From Glycomyces fuscus (GTDB taxonomy: Bacteria; Actinomycetota; Actinomycetes; Streptosporangiales; Streptosporangiaceae): a stretch of 64,000 nucleotides of DNA. This document shows positions 23,552 through 32,515 of this stretch, in pieces. The position numbers and the translations under genes were made by a program. The stretch spans positions 186,001-250,000 of the forward strand of contig NYMS01000063.1 of NCBI GenBank assembly GCA_002529455.1. The letters run 5' to 3'. Each line of letters begins with the position of its first letter. Positions within the stretch are counted from its first letter, which is position 1. Under the pieces are notes generated by a model that ran no database searches, was not told where the DNA came from, and worked only from the letters and a program-made list of their open reading frames with translations.

Positions 23552-24577
23552 TCAGTCGCGGAACGCCCCCGGCGCGCGGCCGTCGCGCCGCTCGTCCGGC
23601 GTCTGGCCGGGGCCGGGCGCGCGGCCCTCCGCGGTCCCGGAGCCGGGCCCCGGCGCGGTGGCGGGGGGCGCGGGGTCCAGGGCGCGGGACGGGCCGCGCA
23701 GGATCTCGCGGGCCAGCCGCGCGATGGTGTCGGAGGCCTGCTGGACCGGGCTGTCGCGTCTCCACACCAGCAGGTGGCGCAACTGTATGGGCGCGCCCTC
23801 CAGGGGGCGTATCACCACGTCCGGGCCGGTGTCGAAGTCCGGCTGGCACGGTGCGACCGCCCGGCGGCCGGCGATGAGGTCGCGGATCTCGGAGCGGTCG
23901 TAGAGCCGGTAGGGCACCTCGGGGGTGAAGCCGGCCCGCTGGCAGGCCAGGTAGAAGCACTCGGGCCAGCCGGTGCCGTCCGGCGGGGTCAGTGCCCACG
24001 GGGAGCCCGCCAGGTCGCCCAGCCGGACCAGCGGCCTGTCCGCCTGGGGGTGGTCGGCCCACAGCGCCACGTGCAGGGGCTCCACCGAGAGCATCGCCCA
24101 GGACAGGGGGCCGTCCGTGGACAGGTCGCGGTCCACGTAGTCGATGGTGGTCCCCAGGTCCAGGCGGCCCGCACGGACCAGGTCGGTGACCAGCTTGGGG
24201 GAGTACTCCGTGCGCACGTGGACCGGCACGTTCGGGAAGACCTCGGGCATGCGGGCCGACAGCTCCAGGGTCAGCGGCCCGACCCCGCCCACGCGCAGTG
24301 TGGTGGGGGAGGCCCCGCGCGCGGTGATGTCGTGCAGCAGGTCGTCCATGGACAGCAGGACCGAACGGGCGCGCACCAGCACGAACTCGCCCAGCTCGGT
24401 GGGGCGGACCCCCGAACGGCCGCGGTGGAACAGCGGGCCGCCGACCTCGCGCTCGATCCGCTGGAGCTGGGTGGTCAGCGCGGGCTGGGAGGTGGAGAGC
24501 GCGGCGGCCGCCTTGGTCACACTGCCGGTGTCGGCCAGAAGGCAGATGGTGCGCAGGTGGCGGAGTTCGAGGTCCAT
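23552..24577 (-). CDS. LysR-type transcriptional regulator
   Basis: 341 residues. The N-terminal winged HTH is MDLELRHLRTICLLADTGSVTKAAAALSTSQPALTTQLQRIEREVGGPLF (the LTTR pattern), followed by RTELGEFV-type linker sequence. The effector domain (about 90-300) has the two-lobe periplasmic-binding fold. Residues from about 300 to 341 form a Pro/Gly/Arg-rich tail beyond the usual 300-residue length. LTTRs bind as tetramers to T-N11-A sites and respond to a small ligand. It lies upstream of the binding-lipoprotein gene and divergent from the acyl-CoA dehydrogenase gene, so either could be a target. Confidence 0.92.
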   Translation of the reverse strand: MDLELRHLRTICLLADTGSVTKAAAALSTSQPALTTQLQRIEREVGGPLFHRGRSGVRPTELGEFVLVRARSVLLSMDDLLHDITARGASPTTLRVGGVGPLTLELSARMPEVFPNVPVHVRTEYSPKLVTDLVRAGRLDLGTTIDYVDRDLSTDGPLSWAMLSVEPLHVALWADHPQADRPLVRLGDLAGSPWALTPPDGTGWPECFYLACQRAGFTPEVPYRLYDRSEIRDLIAGRRAVAPCQPDFDTGPDVVIRPLEGAPIQLRHLLVWRRDSPVQQASDTIARLAREILRGPSRALDPAPPATAPGPGSGTAEGRAPGPGQTPDERRDGRAPGAFRD

Positions 24578-24742
24578 GCGTGGAATCTAGGACGAGGAGA
24601 GGGCTCGTGTACAGACGGGTCGTCGCCACGGGCGCGGCGGCCCGCCCCGTCTAACGGATCGGCGGCCGGGGCGGTGCGCTGTCCAGGGGACCGGAGCGCC
24701 GGGCGTACCCGCTTGTGGAGTAGGGTGCCCTGCGTCACCATA

Positions 24743-24760
24743 TAGTTGGACGTCCTACTA
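24743..24760. promoter_or_regulatory. 18-bp palindrome upstream of acyl-CoA dehydrogenase
   Basis: TAGTTGGACGTCCTACTA is palindromic at 16 of 18 positions (one mismatched pair) and is centred about 44 bp before the ATG at 24796. The core GGACGTCC is perfect. Position and symmetry fit a TetR-family operator for fatty-acid or branched-chain acyl-CoA catabolism; the regulator is not identified. Confidence 0.55.
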
Positions 24761-24795
24761 GGTGTCCACATGCCGGACAGGCGCGGGAGAGGTTC

Positions 24796-25953
24796 ATGAC
24801 GGTCGCACGCACCCTGCACACCCCCGAGGCGGAGCAGCTACTCGAACTGACCCGGGAGATCGTGGACAAGGAGCTCGCCCCCCGAGCCGCCGGGGACGAG
24901 GAGAGCGGCCTGTTCCCGCGCGAGGTCTTCCGCGTGCTCGGCGGCGCCGGGCTGCTCGGCCTGCCCTACCCCGGCCGGTACGGAGGCGGGGACCAGCCCT
25001 ACGAGGTCTACCTCCAGGTGGTGGAGGAGCTGGCCAGGGGCTGGCTCGCGGTCGGGCTGGGCGTCAGCGTCCACACCCTGTCCTGCTACCCCCTCGCCTC
25101 CTTCGGCTCCGACGCGCAGAAGGACGCCCACCTGCCCGGCATGCTCGGCGGCGACCTCCTGGGCGCCTACTGCCTGTCCGAGGCCGCCTCCGGATCCGAC
25201 GCCTCCGCCCTGGCCACCCGCGCCGAGGCCGACGGGGACGGCTACCGCGTCAACGGGGCCAAGGCCTGGATCACCCACGGCGGCCAGGCCGACTACTACA
25301 CGCTCTTCGCCCGCACCGGCGCCCCCGACTCGGGCGCACGCGGCATCAGCTGCTTCCACGTCCCCGCGGGCACCCCCGGCCTGGGCGCGGCGGCCCCCGA
25401 GCGCAAGATGGGCATGAACTCCTCGACCACCGCCGGAGTCCTCTTCGACGACGTCCGGCTGGGCGCCGACGCCCTGGTGGGCGAGCGGGGCAAGGGCTTC
25501 GGCATCGCCCTGGCCGCCCTCGACTCCGGCCGCCTCGGCATCGCCGCCTGCGCGGTCGGCCTCGCCCAGGCCGCCCTCGACGCCGCCGTCGGCTACTCCC
25601 GCGAGCGCCGCCAGTTCGGCAGCGCCATCGGCGACCTCCAGGGGGTCGGCTTCATGCTCGCCGACATGGCCACCCAGGTCGCCGCCTCCCGTGAGCTCTA
25701 CCTGGCCGCCGCCCGCCTGCGCGACGCCGGACGTCCCTTCGGCAAGCAGGCCGCCATGGCCAAGCTCCTGGCCACCGACACCGCCATGAGGGTCACCACC
25801 GACGCCGTGCAGGTCTTCGGCGGCTACGGCTACACCCGCGACTTCCCCGTCGAGCGCTACATGCGCGAGGCCAAGGTGCTCCAGATCGTGGAGGGGACCA
25901 ACCAGGTGCAGCGCCTGGTCATCAGCCGCCACCTGGCGCGCGAGGGCGCCTGA
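24796..25953 (+). CDS. Acyl-CoA dehydrogenase
   Basis: 385 residues; ATG 24796 with GGGAGAGG 5 nt upstream. FAD-dependent acyl-CoA dehydrogenase fold: helical N-domain; AYCLSEAASGSDASALATRA (flavin loop, equivalent to the T/S-E-x-xAGSD segment); VNGAKAWITHGG; KMGMNSSTTAGVLFDDVRL; helical C-domain with RRQFGSAIGDLQGVGFMLADMAT; and DAVQVFGGYGYTRDFPVERYMREAKVLQIVEGTNQVQRLVISR. Glu in VEGTNQ is the usual catalytic-base position of short/medium-chain members. It oxidises an acyl-CoA to 2-enoyl-CoA and passes electrons to ETF. It is divergent from LysR. Confidence 0.93.
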   Translation: MTVARTLHTPEAEQLLELTREIVDKELAPRAAGDEESGLFPREVFRVLGGAGLLGLPYPGRYGGGDQPYEVYLQVVEELARGWLAVGLGVSVHTLSCYPLASFGSDAQKDAHLPGMLGGDLLGAYCLSEAASGSDASALATRAEADGDGYRVNGAKAWITHGGQADYYTLFARTGAPDSGARGISCFHVPAGTPGLGAAAPERKMGMNSSTTAGVLFDDVRLGADALVGERGKGFGIALAALDSGRLGIAACAVGLAQAALDAAVGYSRERRQFGSAIGDLQGVGFMLADMATQVAASRELYLAAARLRDAGRPFGKQAAMAKLLATDTAMRVTTDAVQVFGGYGYTRDFPVERYMREAKVLQIVEGTNQVQRLVISRHLAREGA

Positions 25954-25979
25954 GGGGCCCGGACGGGCGGCCGGGCCCC
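25954..25979. terminator. Bidirectional hairpin terminator
   Basis: Perfect 9-bp stem GGGGCCCGG/CCGGGCCCC (25954-25962 with 25971-25979), 8-nt loop. It fills the 31-bp gap between the convergent acyl-CoA dehydrogenase and phosphopantetheinyl transferase genes. Confidence 0.65.
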
Positions 25980-25984
25980 GGGGC

Positions 25985-26800
25985 TCAGCCGCCCCCGGGC
26001 CGGGGGCGCAGCAGCCTGGCGGTCTCCTCGTGGGGGTGGAGCTCCAGCTCCAGCGGACGGTCGGTCAGCACCGCCAGCGCGGAGCGGTACTCCTCCCCGC
26101 CCCGGTCCGGGGCCGCCCCGACGTCCAGGTCCGCCAGCGCCGCCGCCTCCGGTCCCCCGCCGCCCTCCCAGGCCAGTAGTTCGGGGCCGGCGTCCGCCGG
26201 GCTCACCAGCACCCGCCGCAACCCGCCGGACAGGCCCAGGCCGGTCGCCTTGAGCAGGGCCTCCTTGCGGGCCCAGTAGCGGAAGAAGGCGCCGACCCGG
26301 TCGGCGGGGGCGAGGCGTTCCCAGGCCCGCTGTTCGGGGGCGCCCAGCGTGTAGCCCGCCAGGCCCTCCAGATCGCGTGCGGGGGAGACGCGCTCCACGT
26401 CCACGCCCACGGGCACCCCGTGGGCCAGGGCCAGCACCACCCACTCGCCCGAGTGGCTGACGGAGAGCTCCCATCCCTCCGCGGGGCCGGAGGGGTGGGG
26501 CTTGCCGTGCGGGTCCTGCGCGGAGTCCTCCCCCCGGCTGGCGCCCGCGCGCTCCTTCTCCTCACAGGAACGGCAGCGCAAAGCGAAGGTCACCTTCTCG
26601 GGCGGGCAGTCGGCCCGCTCGGCCAGCAGCAGCCGGGACACCGCCCGGCCCAGCAGGTGCCGGTCGCGGTCGGCCTGGAGCCGGAAGCGGGAGTTGCGGG
26701 CCTGTTCCTCCTCGTCCAACAGGAGCAGCAGGCGGTCGTCGGCGGCTGAGGTGCGTACCCACCACACCTCGGTGGCCAGTGGTGCCGGATCGAGCTTCAT
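25985..26800 (-). CDS. Sfp-type 4'-phosphopantetheinyl transferase
   Basis: 271 residues from ATG 26800; CACAAT ends 7 nt upstream, so a leaderless start is likely (an ATG at 26809 would lie inside that -10). Motifs: SRFRLQADRDRHLLGRAVSRLLL, a CRSC segment with HGKPHP after an insertion of about 12 residues, LSVSHSGEWVVLALA, VGVDVERV (Mg-binding D and E) and FFRYWARKEALLKATGLGLSGGL (catalytic KEALLKATG). It transfers 4'-phosphopantetheine from CoA to carrier proteins of NRPS/PKS or other synthases. No biosynthetic megasynthase is in the window, so it serves clusters elsewhere. Confidence 0.93.
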   Translation of the reverse strand: MKLDPAPLATEVWWVRTSAADDRLLLLLDEEEQARNSRFRLQADRDRHLLGRAVSRLLLAERADCPPEKVTFALRCRSCEEKERAGASRGEDSAQDPHGKPHPSGPAEGWELSVSHSGEWVVLALAHGVPVGVDVERVSPARDLEGLAGYTLGAPEQRAWERLAPADRVGAFFRYWARKEALLKATGLGLSGGLRRVLVSPADAGPELLAWEGGGGPEAAALADLDVGAAPDRGGEEYRSALAVLTDRPLELELHPHEETARLLRPRPGGG

Positions 26801-26903
26801 GCCCCCCATTGTGTCCCGATCTTCCCCGTGTTCGGTGGTGTGAGGTCAACCCAAACCGGGAATTCGGTTATTGGCAGGTCAGCCCGTCCCCTGGGAGGCC
26901 CAG

Positions 26904-27131
26904 ATGTCTGTCGTGGTACTGCTCGGCGCGGGAGCGCTCGTCGGTCTGGTGGCGCTCACGGCGGTCGTCGTGGTCACGCTTCTCAGGGAGGGGGCCCAGG
27001 CCCCCGGGGAGGAGGCCGCCGCGGAGGCCGAGGGGCCCGCGGCCGCCTCCGGCGAGGCTCCGGAACGTCCGGCCGCCCAGGACGCCGCCCGGCCCGGACG
27101 GGTCCCCACCGCCGACGGGTCCGTAGTCTAG
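26904..27131 (+). CDS. Small single-pass membrane protein
   Basis: 75 residues from ATG 26904, with GGGAGG 5 nt upstream, which decides this start over 26871. One strong TM segment (VVVLLGAGALVGLVALTAVVVVTLL) is followed by an Ala/Glu/Pro-rich hydrophilic tail. I do not recognise a family. It lies 52 bp upstream of the DeoR-type regulator, possibly in the same transcript. Confidence 0.6.
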   Translation: MSVVVLLGAGALVGLVALTAVVVVTLLREGAQAPGEEAAAEAEGPAAASGEAPERPAAQDAARPGRVPTADGSVV

Positions 27132-27183
27132 GGAGTCGCGCGGGACCGTGGCCCGTGCCCGAGCAGAGCACGGAAGTGGGTCC

Positions 27184-27990
27184 ATGGCCGAGGAGAACCG
27201 TCCGGCGTTCGCCGCCGAGCGCCGGGAGCGCATTCTCGAACTCGTGCGCGCCAACGGCACCATGTCCCTTCGCGACATCGCCGCCAAGGTCCGCGCCTCG
27301 GAGGTCACCATCCGCCGCGACGTGCGGGCGCTGGAGGCCGAGGGGCTGGTCGACCGCCGCCGGGGCGGGGCCGCCCTGCCCGGCAGGATCGGCCACGAGC
27401 AGAGCTACTCCGGCAAGAGCGGCCAGTGCGCCGCGGAGAAGGCCGCCATCGCCACGGCGGCCGCCCGCCTGGTCCGCCCCGGCGACGCCGTCACCATCGG
27501 CCCCGGCAGCACCGCCGAGGCCTTCGCCCGCGAACTCCTCACCCGCACCGACCTGACCGTGGTCACCAACTCCCTGCGCGTCGCCGACGTCCTGGCCGGC
27601 GCCGCCGGTGTCGAGGTGGTCGTCACCGGCGGCACCCTGCACGGCCCCATCCGGGCCCTGGTCGGGGCCGCGGCGGAGGAGAGCCTGGCCGGACTGCGGG
27701 TCAACCGGGCCTTCCTCTCCGGCAACGGGGTCAGCGCCGACCGCGGCCTGAGCACCCCCAACCCGGCCGTGGCCAGTGTGGACCGCGCCCTGGCCGCCTG
27801 CGCCGAGGAGACCATCGTCCTGGCCGACCACACCAAGATCGGCGCCGACACCATGGTGCCCACCGTCGCCCCCGAGGAGATCGCCCACCTGGTCACCGAC
27901 AGCAGCGCCGACCCCGAGGTGCTGATGACCCTGGAGGAGACGGGCGCCCTCGTCCACGTCGCCGTGGTCGCCCAAGAGCGGGGGCAGTGA
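27184..27990 (+). CDS. DeoR-family transcriptional regulator
   Basis: 268 residues from ATG 27184. N-terminal winged HTH: RRERILELVRANGTMSLRDIAAKV, then VTIRRDVRALEAEGLVDRRRGGA, the DeoR recognition pattern. C-terminal DeoRC/sugar-phosphate-sensing domain: EKAAIATAAARLVRPGDAVTIGPGSTAEAFAREL, TVVTNSLRVADVL, VVVTGGTLHGPIRALVG, and DHTKIGADTMVPTVAPEEIAHLVTDSSADPE. It should repress a carbohydrate or nucleoside operon and respond to a phosphorylated sugar. No transport operon adjoins it, so its target is not shown by context. Confidence 0.92.
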   Translation: MAEENRPAFAAERRERILELVRANGTMSLRDIAAKVRASEVTIRRDVRALEAEGLVDRRRGGAALPGRIGHEQSYSGKSGQCAAEKAAIATAAARLVRPGDAVTIGPGSTAEAFARELLTRTDLTVVTNSLRVADVLAGAAGVEVVVTGGTLHGPIRALVGAAAEESLAGLRVNRAFLSGNGVSADRGLSTPNPAVASVDRALAACAEETIVLADHTKIGADTMVPTVAPEEIAHLVTDSSADPEVLMTLEETGALVHVAVVAQERGQ

Positions 27991-28126
27991 GGGGGGAGGA
28001 AAGGGGACTCGTCCTCTTCGAGGGGACGAAAGGACCGCGTACCCTACCGTTCACACGCGTATCCCGCGTACGCTCCGCTCGTCCCGCACACCCGCCCGTC
28101 CCGCCCACACGCAGGAGCCGCCGCGC

Positions 28127-28945
28127 ATGTCCTCCCAGCCGACGCCCGAGCAGCCGTCCTCCCCGTCCGTGCGCGTCACCCCCGAACCCGTGGCGCTCCC
28201 CGCACCGTGGGCCGACTCCCGCGTGACGGTGGTCGTGCCCACCTACGACGAGGCGGACAACCTCCCCGTCCTGGTGGGCCAGCTCATGGCCCTCGACCTG
28301 CCACGGCTGCGGGTGGTGGTCGTGGACGACGGCTCCCCCGACGGCACCGGCGAGATCGCCGACAAGCTCGCGGTCGAGTTCGCCGGACGTGTCGGCGTCA
28401 TCCACCGCACCAGCAAGGACGGCCTGGGCCGCGCCTACGTCGCGGGCATGACCCGCGCCCTGGACGAGGGCGCCGACCACGTGGTGCAGATGGACGCCGA
28501 CCTCAGCCACCCCGTGGGCTACGTGCCCCAGCTGCTGGGCACCCTGCACGCCACCAACGCGGGCGTGGTGATCGGCAGCCGCTACGTCCCCGGCGGCAGC
28601 CTGTCCGAGCGGTGGAACCTCAGCCGCCGTGTCCTGAGCGGCTGGGCCAACGCCTACGTCAAGACCGTGCTGTCCATCCCGATCCGCGACGTCACCGCGG
28701 GCTTCAAGATCTGGCGGGCCTCGGCGCTGCGCGCCCTGGACCTGCCCGGCATCGAGAGCACCGGTTACGCCTTCCAGGTGGAGATGCACTACCGGGCCTA
28801 CCGGCGCGGACAGAAGATGGTGGAGATCCCCATCCACTTCGAGGACCGCGTCGTGGGCCGGAGCAAGCTCGACGGGTCCGTCGCGCTGGAGGCCGCCCTG
28901 CGCCCGCTGCTGCTGCGCCGCGCCGAGCGCGCCCGCCGCCGGTAG
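28127..28945 (+). CDS. Polyprenol-phosphate mannose synthase (GT2, DPM1-like)
   Basis: 272 residues; ATG 28127 with CAGGAG about 9 nt upstream. GT-A glycosyltransferase motifs: VVVPTYDEADNLPVLVGQL, VVDDGSPDGTGEIADKL, GLGRAYVAGMTRAL, VQMDADLSHP (the DxD), VIGSRYVPGGSLSERW, and VTAGFKIWRASALRAL. Near the end is GYAFQVEMHYRAYRRGQKMVEIPIHFEDRVVGRSKL. It moves mannose from GDP-mannose to polyprenyl phosphate, feeding lipoglycan or protein O-mannosylation outside the membrane. It has no C-terminal TM or fused acyltransferase, so it is the soluble single-domain form. Substrate sugar is by family analogy. Confidence 0.9.
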   Translation: MSSQPTPEQPSSPSVRVTPEPVALPAPWADSRVTVVVPTYDEADNLPVLVGQLMALDLPRLRVVVVDDGSPDGTGEIADKLAVEFAGRVGVIHRTSKDGLGRAYVAGMTRALDEGADHVVQMDADLSHPVGYVPQLLGTLHATNAGVVIGSRYVPGGSLSERWNLSRRVLSGWANAYVKTVLSIPIRDVTAGFKIWRASALRALDLPGIESTGYAFQVEMHYRAYRRGQKMVEIPIHFEDRVVGRSKLDGSVALEAALRPLLLRRAERARRR

Positions 28946-29076
28946 CGCCGCGCCCCGCCTCCGCGCTCGACCGCCCTGCCGCCCCTCCCGGCGCCCGTCC
29001 CCTCGCCCCGTGGGTCACGAGGTGACATAGGTGCGCCGGTTTGGGGCACGGGACTAACGAGGGAAAGGGGGCGAAC

Positions 29077-29529
29077 ATGACCGAAGAGCCCTATGACGTG
29101 GACACCGACATGGGCGACGACCCCGAACTGAGCAAGGCCGTCGCCCGGGAGCGGCGGATCGAGGCCGACTACGACATCCAGGAGTACGACTTCGAGGACC
29201 CCGACATGCCGGGGACCGACAGTTCGGCGGAGCCCCGGGGGATCGACGAGGCCGTGCGCTCCGAGCGCAGCGACCTCTACCCGCGCGAGAGCTGGGGAGG
29301 GGAGACCCGCAGCGCCGAGCAGGAGGCCATGCACGAGGAGTCCGACGACGTCACGCCCGACGTCGACGAGGGCGCGGCCGTGCGGAGCGAGCATCCCGAC
29401 AGGCCCTACGAGCACCCGGCGGACACGCCCCACGGTGACCGGGACGACGAGCGCGACCGGACCACCGGCACGGCGGACTACGTTCCCGACGCCGAGGACC
29501 CCAGGGACACCGGGGCCCCGGACACCTGA
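29077..29529 (+). CDS. Acidic actinobacterial protein of unknown function (DUF5709-like)
   Basis: 150 residues from ATG 29077, with an AGGGGG run upstream. Extremely acidic (Asp/Glu-rich throughout) with no hydrophobic core: DVDTDMGDDPELSKAVARE, GIDEAVRSERSDLYPRESWGGET, SAEQEAMHEE. It resembles the acidic, probably disordered DUF5709-type proteins of actinomycetes, though I am not sure of the family. No signal or TM segment. A strong shared terminator follows. Confidence 0.65.
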   Translation: MTEEPYDVDTDMGDDPELSKAVARERRIEADYDIQEYDFEDPDMPGTDSSAEPRGIDEAVRSERSDLYPRESWGGETRSAEQEAMHEESDDVTPDVDEGAAVRSEHPDRPYEHPADTPHGDRDDERDRTTGTADYVPDAEDPRDTGAPDT

Positions 29530-29656
29530 GGACCGCGCCGTTCGAGGTGCGCCGCCTGAGTCGCGGTGCCCGGGACACGGCGGCCGAGGCGGGAACGTGA
29601 GGCGCTACCTCCGGCGGGGGACCCCTGCTCGATGCGGGGGGGAGGAAACCGAGAAC

Positions 29657-29694
29657 GCGGGCCCCCTTCCGCCCGGAGGCGGAAGGGGGCCCGC
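29657..29694. terminator. Bidirectional hairpin terminator
   Basis: Perfect 17-bp stem (29657-29673 with 29678-29694), 4-nt loop, between the convergent acidic-protein gene and the ABC permease gene. Confidence 0.85.
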
Positions 29695-29738
29695 GCGCTT
29701 CCCGCTGCGGCGACGCGCGCCCGCGCGGCCGCGACGGC

Positions 29739-32510
29739 CTACTCGCTGGCCAGCGCCCCCGTGATGGAGGTGGCCGCCGCCCGGCGGGCGGGCAGCACCG
29801 AGGCCAGCAGCCCGGCCAGGACGGCGATCACGATGAACACCGCGATCTGGCCGAAGGGCACGGAGAAGATCATGTCCGGCAGGACCGAGGCCCCGGCCGC
29901 CCAGCCGAACACCACGCCCAGCACGATGCCGATGCCGGCGCCGATCAGGCACAGCAGCACGGCCTCCACGCTCAGCATCCGGCGCAGCTGTCCCCTGGCC
30001 AGCCCCAGTGCCCGCAGCAGCGCGGACTCGCGGGTGCGCTCCAGCACCGACAGCGCCATGGTGTTGGAGATGCCGAACACCGCGATGATGATCGCCAGCC
30101 CCAGCATGGCCGCGATGGTGTAGAAGGCGATGTCCAGAACCTCGGAGAACTGGTTCTTCATCTCGGCGGCCGACCCGACCTGCATGGTCGGGTAGTCCTC
30201 GACCGCGGTGTGGACCGCGTCGCGCACCTCGGCCGCGTCGGCTCCCTCGGCGGCGCTGACGAGCAGCATGTCGTCCTCGTCCACCGAGGGGAAGGCCGCG
30301 GCGAAGTCCTCCGGATGCAGGGTCACGCCCGACAGGGACTGCATGTCCTCCACGACCGCGACGATCTCCACGGACAGCTCCTCGCCGTCCTCGGCCGGGA
30401 GCGTGAGGGTGTCACCCACCCCGGCGCCGTCGGCGGCGCTCTCCACCACCGTGGCCTTGCCCGGGCCCATGTCGGCCACGTCGCCCTCGACGCTGTCGCT
30501 GGTGAGGTCGGTGCCGATCTCGGCACCCGGGTAGGTGTAGACGCTGACACCGTGGTCCCCGTGCTCCTCGACGCGGGTGCTGCGCTGGCCGAAGACCTTG
30601 CCCAGGGCGGGCTGGCCCTCCAGCGCCACACGGACCTCGTTCGGGACTGTGGGGTTCTGCTGCTCCTGGGCGGCCCCGGCCTCCGCTCCGGAGCCCTCTG
30701 CGGGGGACGCGCCCTCGGTCGTCTCCGCGGGTTCGACGGGACCCTCGGCGCCGTCGGCGGGAGCCTCTCCGGCCGCGGCCTCCTCGCCACCGGCGGGAGC
30801 CTGCTCGGCGCCTCCGGTCTGCTCCGAGCCCTCCGGGTCCTCGGTCCCCTCCGGGTCCTCGGCCGTCTCGGTGGCGGTCCCCGGCTCCTGTATGGAGAAC
30901 TGCGGGGTGATCTGGTAGTCCACCGGGAACTGCTCTTCGAGCATGCGCGTCATGGTGGCCTCGGTGGAGGCGCTGATGACCGAGTACCCGGTGATGAGCG
31001 TGGCGCCCACGGTCAGGGCGATCATCGCGGTGGCCGCGCGGCGCGGGCTGCGGGTGGAGTTGTCCACCGCCAGCATGCTCGGCACGCCCACCTTCCGCAG
31101 GGGCACGCCGACCACGCGCACGATGCCGCGCACCAGCAGCGGGCCCAGCACGACCACGCCCACGAACGCGATGAGGGCGGCGGCGGTCACGACGACCATG
31201 CCTATCTGGGCCATGTCCGCGTTCACGGTCAGGGCGATCAGGGCGGCCGAGACCGCGAAGGCCAGCAGGCCGAAGACGACGCGTACCCGGCCGGTGCCCT
31301 TCTCCAGCCCGGCGGCGGTCGCGCTGGTGCGCAGGGCCGCCAGCGGAGCCACCCGGGTGGCGCGCGTGGCGGGGACCAGGGCGGAGAACACGGTCACCAC
31401 GGTGCCGACGGCCAGGCCGACCAGGACCGCCGTCGGAGTGACCACCACGGGTACCGTCTCCCCGGAGCCCAGCAGTGGGCCGCCGTAGGTCGCACCGGCC
31501 ATGCCGACGCCCACACCGGCCAGCACGCCCAGGGCGGAGGAGACCAGGCCCACCACAGCCGACTCGGTCAGCACCGACCGGAAGACCTGGCCCCGCTTGG
31601 CGCCCACGCACCGCAGCAGGGCCAGCTCGCGCTGGCGCTGGGCGATGAGGATGGCGAAGGTGTTGTAGATGACGATTCCGGCGACGAACATCGCGACGAA
31701 GGCGAACAGCAGCAGCGCGGTGCGGATGAGCTCCGTCTCGCCGCCCGATTCCTCGGCTATCAGCAGACCGACCTCCTCACCGGTGCGCACGTCGGCCGCC
31801 GCCCCGAGCTCGGCGGCGACGGCGTCGGCCGCCTCCTGCGGGGTGTGGCCCCCGGCGGCGAGCACGTCGATCTCGGCGTAACCCGTCACACCGGTCATCT
31901 CCCGGGCCGTGTCCGGGTCGAAGACGACGGCGCCCGCGGCGCTGTAGGACCGGTCCACACCGAACTCGACCAGTCCGGAGACGGTGAAGTCGCGCTTGTC
32001 GCCCTCGGGGCCGAGCACGGTCACCGTGTCGCCGACCGTGAACCCGAGCTGCTCCGAGGTGGAGGTGGCCAGGGCGATCTCGTCCCCGTTCGCGGGCAGC
32101 GCTCCCTCGTCGGCGGAGAACCGGCTGACCCCGTTGAGTCCGAGCGCCCTGGGCGGCAGGAAGCCGGTCGCCCGGCCCTCGTCGTCCAGGAGCACGGCCT
32201 CGCCCCGGAGGGTTCCGCCCGCCTCGGCCACCTCGGGCAGCGCCCGCACCGCGTCCAGCTGCTCGTCGGTGAAGGGAACCCGCTCCTCGGGCGGTTCCGT
32301 GCTCTCGGGGTCGAACTCGGGCTCGGTGGGCACGGCGATGGCGTCGACGCTGGTGGCCGAGCCCATGACGGACTTCTCGTAGCTGGCGTTGAGGGTGTCG
32401 GCGAAGACCATGGTCCCCGACACGAACATGACCCCCAGCAGGATCGCCAGCACGGTGGTGACGTACCGGGACTTGTGCAGACGCAGCCCGGCGAGTGTGG
32501 TGCGCAGCAT
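29739..32510 (-). CDS. ABC transporter permease (two-FtsX-domain, MacB-like)
   Basis: 923 residues. TM1 (about 14-36) and a MacB-type periplasmic domain come first. Then FtsX domain 1 (FVAMFVAGIVIYNTFAILIAQRQRELALLRCVGA), a middle TM block, a second extracytoplasmic domain, and FtsX domain 2 (GISNTMALSVLERTRESALLRALGLARGQLRRML). The second outer loop holds an Ala/Glu/Gly/Thr-rich, low-complexity tract of about 90 residues (near 525-615). Such permeases export lipids, peptides or antibiotics or move lipoproteins. The ATPase gene lies immediately upstream (5-bp gap), and a two-component pair is divergent. Confidence 0.92.
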   Translation of the reverse strand: MLRTTLAGLRLHKSRYVTTVLAILLGVMFVSGTMVFADTLNASYEKSVMGSATSVDAIAVPTEPEFDPESTEPPEERVPFTDEQLDAVRALPEVAEAGGTLRGEAVLLDDEGRATGFLPPRALGLNGVSRFSADEGALPANGDEIALATSTSEQLGFTVGDTVTVLGPEGDKRDFTVSGLVEFGVDRSYSAAGAVVFDPDTAREMTGVTGYAEIDVLAAGGHTPQEAADAVAAELGAAADVRTGEEVGLLIAEESGGETELIRTALLLFAFVAMFVAGIVIYNTFAILIAQRQRELALLRCVGAKRGQVFRSVLTESAVVGLVSSALGVLAGVGVGMAGATYGGPLLGSGETVPVVVTPTAVLVGLAVGTVVTVFSALVPATRATRVAPLAALRTSATAAGLEKGTGRVRVVFGLLAFAVSAALIALTVNADMAQIGMVVVTAAALIAFVGVVVLGPLLVRGIVRVVGVPLRKVGVPSMLAVDNSTRSPRRAATAMIALTVGATLITGYSVISASTEATMTRMLEEQFPVDYQITPQFSIQEPGTATETAEDPEGTEDPEGSEQTGGAEQAPAGGEEAAAGEAPADGAEGPVEPAETTEGASPAEGSGAEAGAAQEQQNPTVPNEVRVALEGQPALGKVFGQRSTRVEEHGDHGVSVYTYPGAEIGTDLTSDSVEGDVADMGPGKATVVESAADGAGVGDTLTLPAEDGEELSVEIVAVVEDMQSLSGVTLHPEDFAAAFPSVDEDDMLLVSAAEGADAAEVRDAVHTAVEDYPTMQVGSAAEMKNQFSEVLDIAFYTIAAMLGLAIIIAVFGISNTMALSVLERTRESALLRALGLARGQLRRMLSVEAVLLCLIGAGIGIVLGVVFGWAAGASVLPDMIFSVPFGQIAVFIVIAVLAGLLASVLPARRAAATSITGALASE

Positions 32511-32515
32511 GTACC

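Noticed and set aside
21696-24629. 977-residue minus-strand frame across the binding-protein and LysR genes
   Set aside because: Shadow in another frame of two well-supported genes; composition is Pro/Arg/His-rich and no motif is present.
26858-26885. Possible second sigma-R promoter (GGAAT near the small membrane-protein gene)
   Set aside because: GGAAT is present but the base triplet 18 bp later is not GTT.
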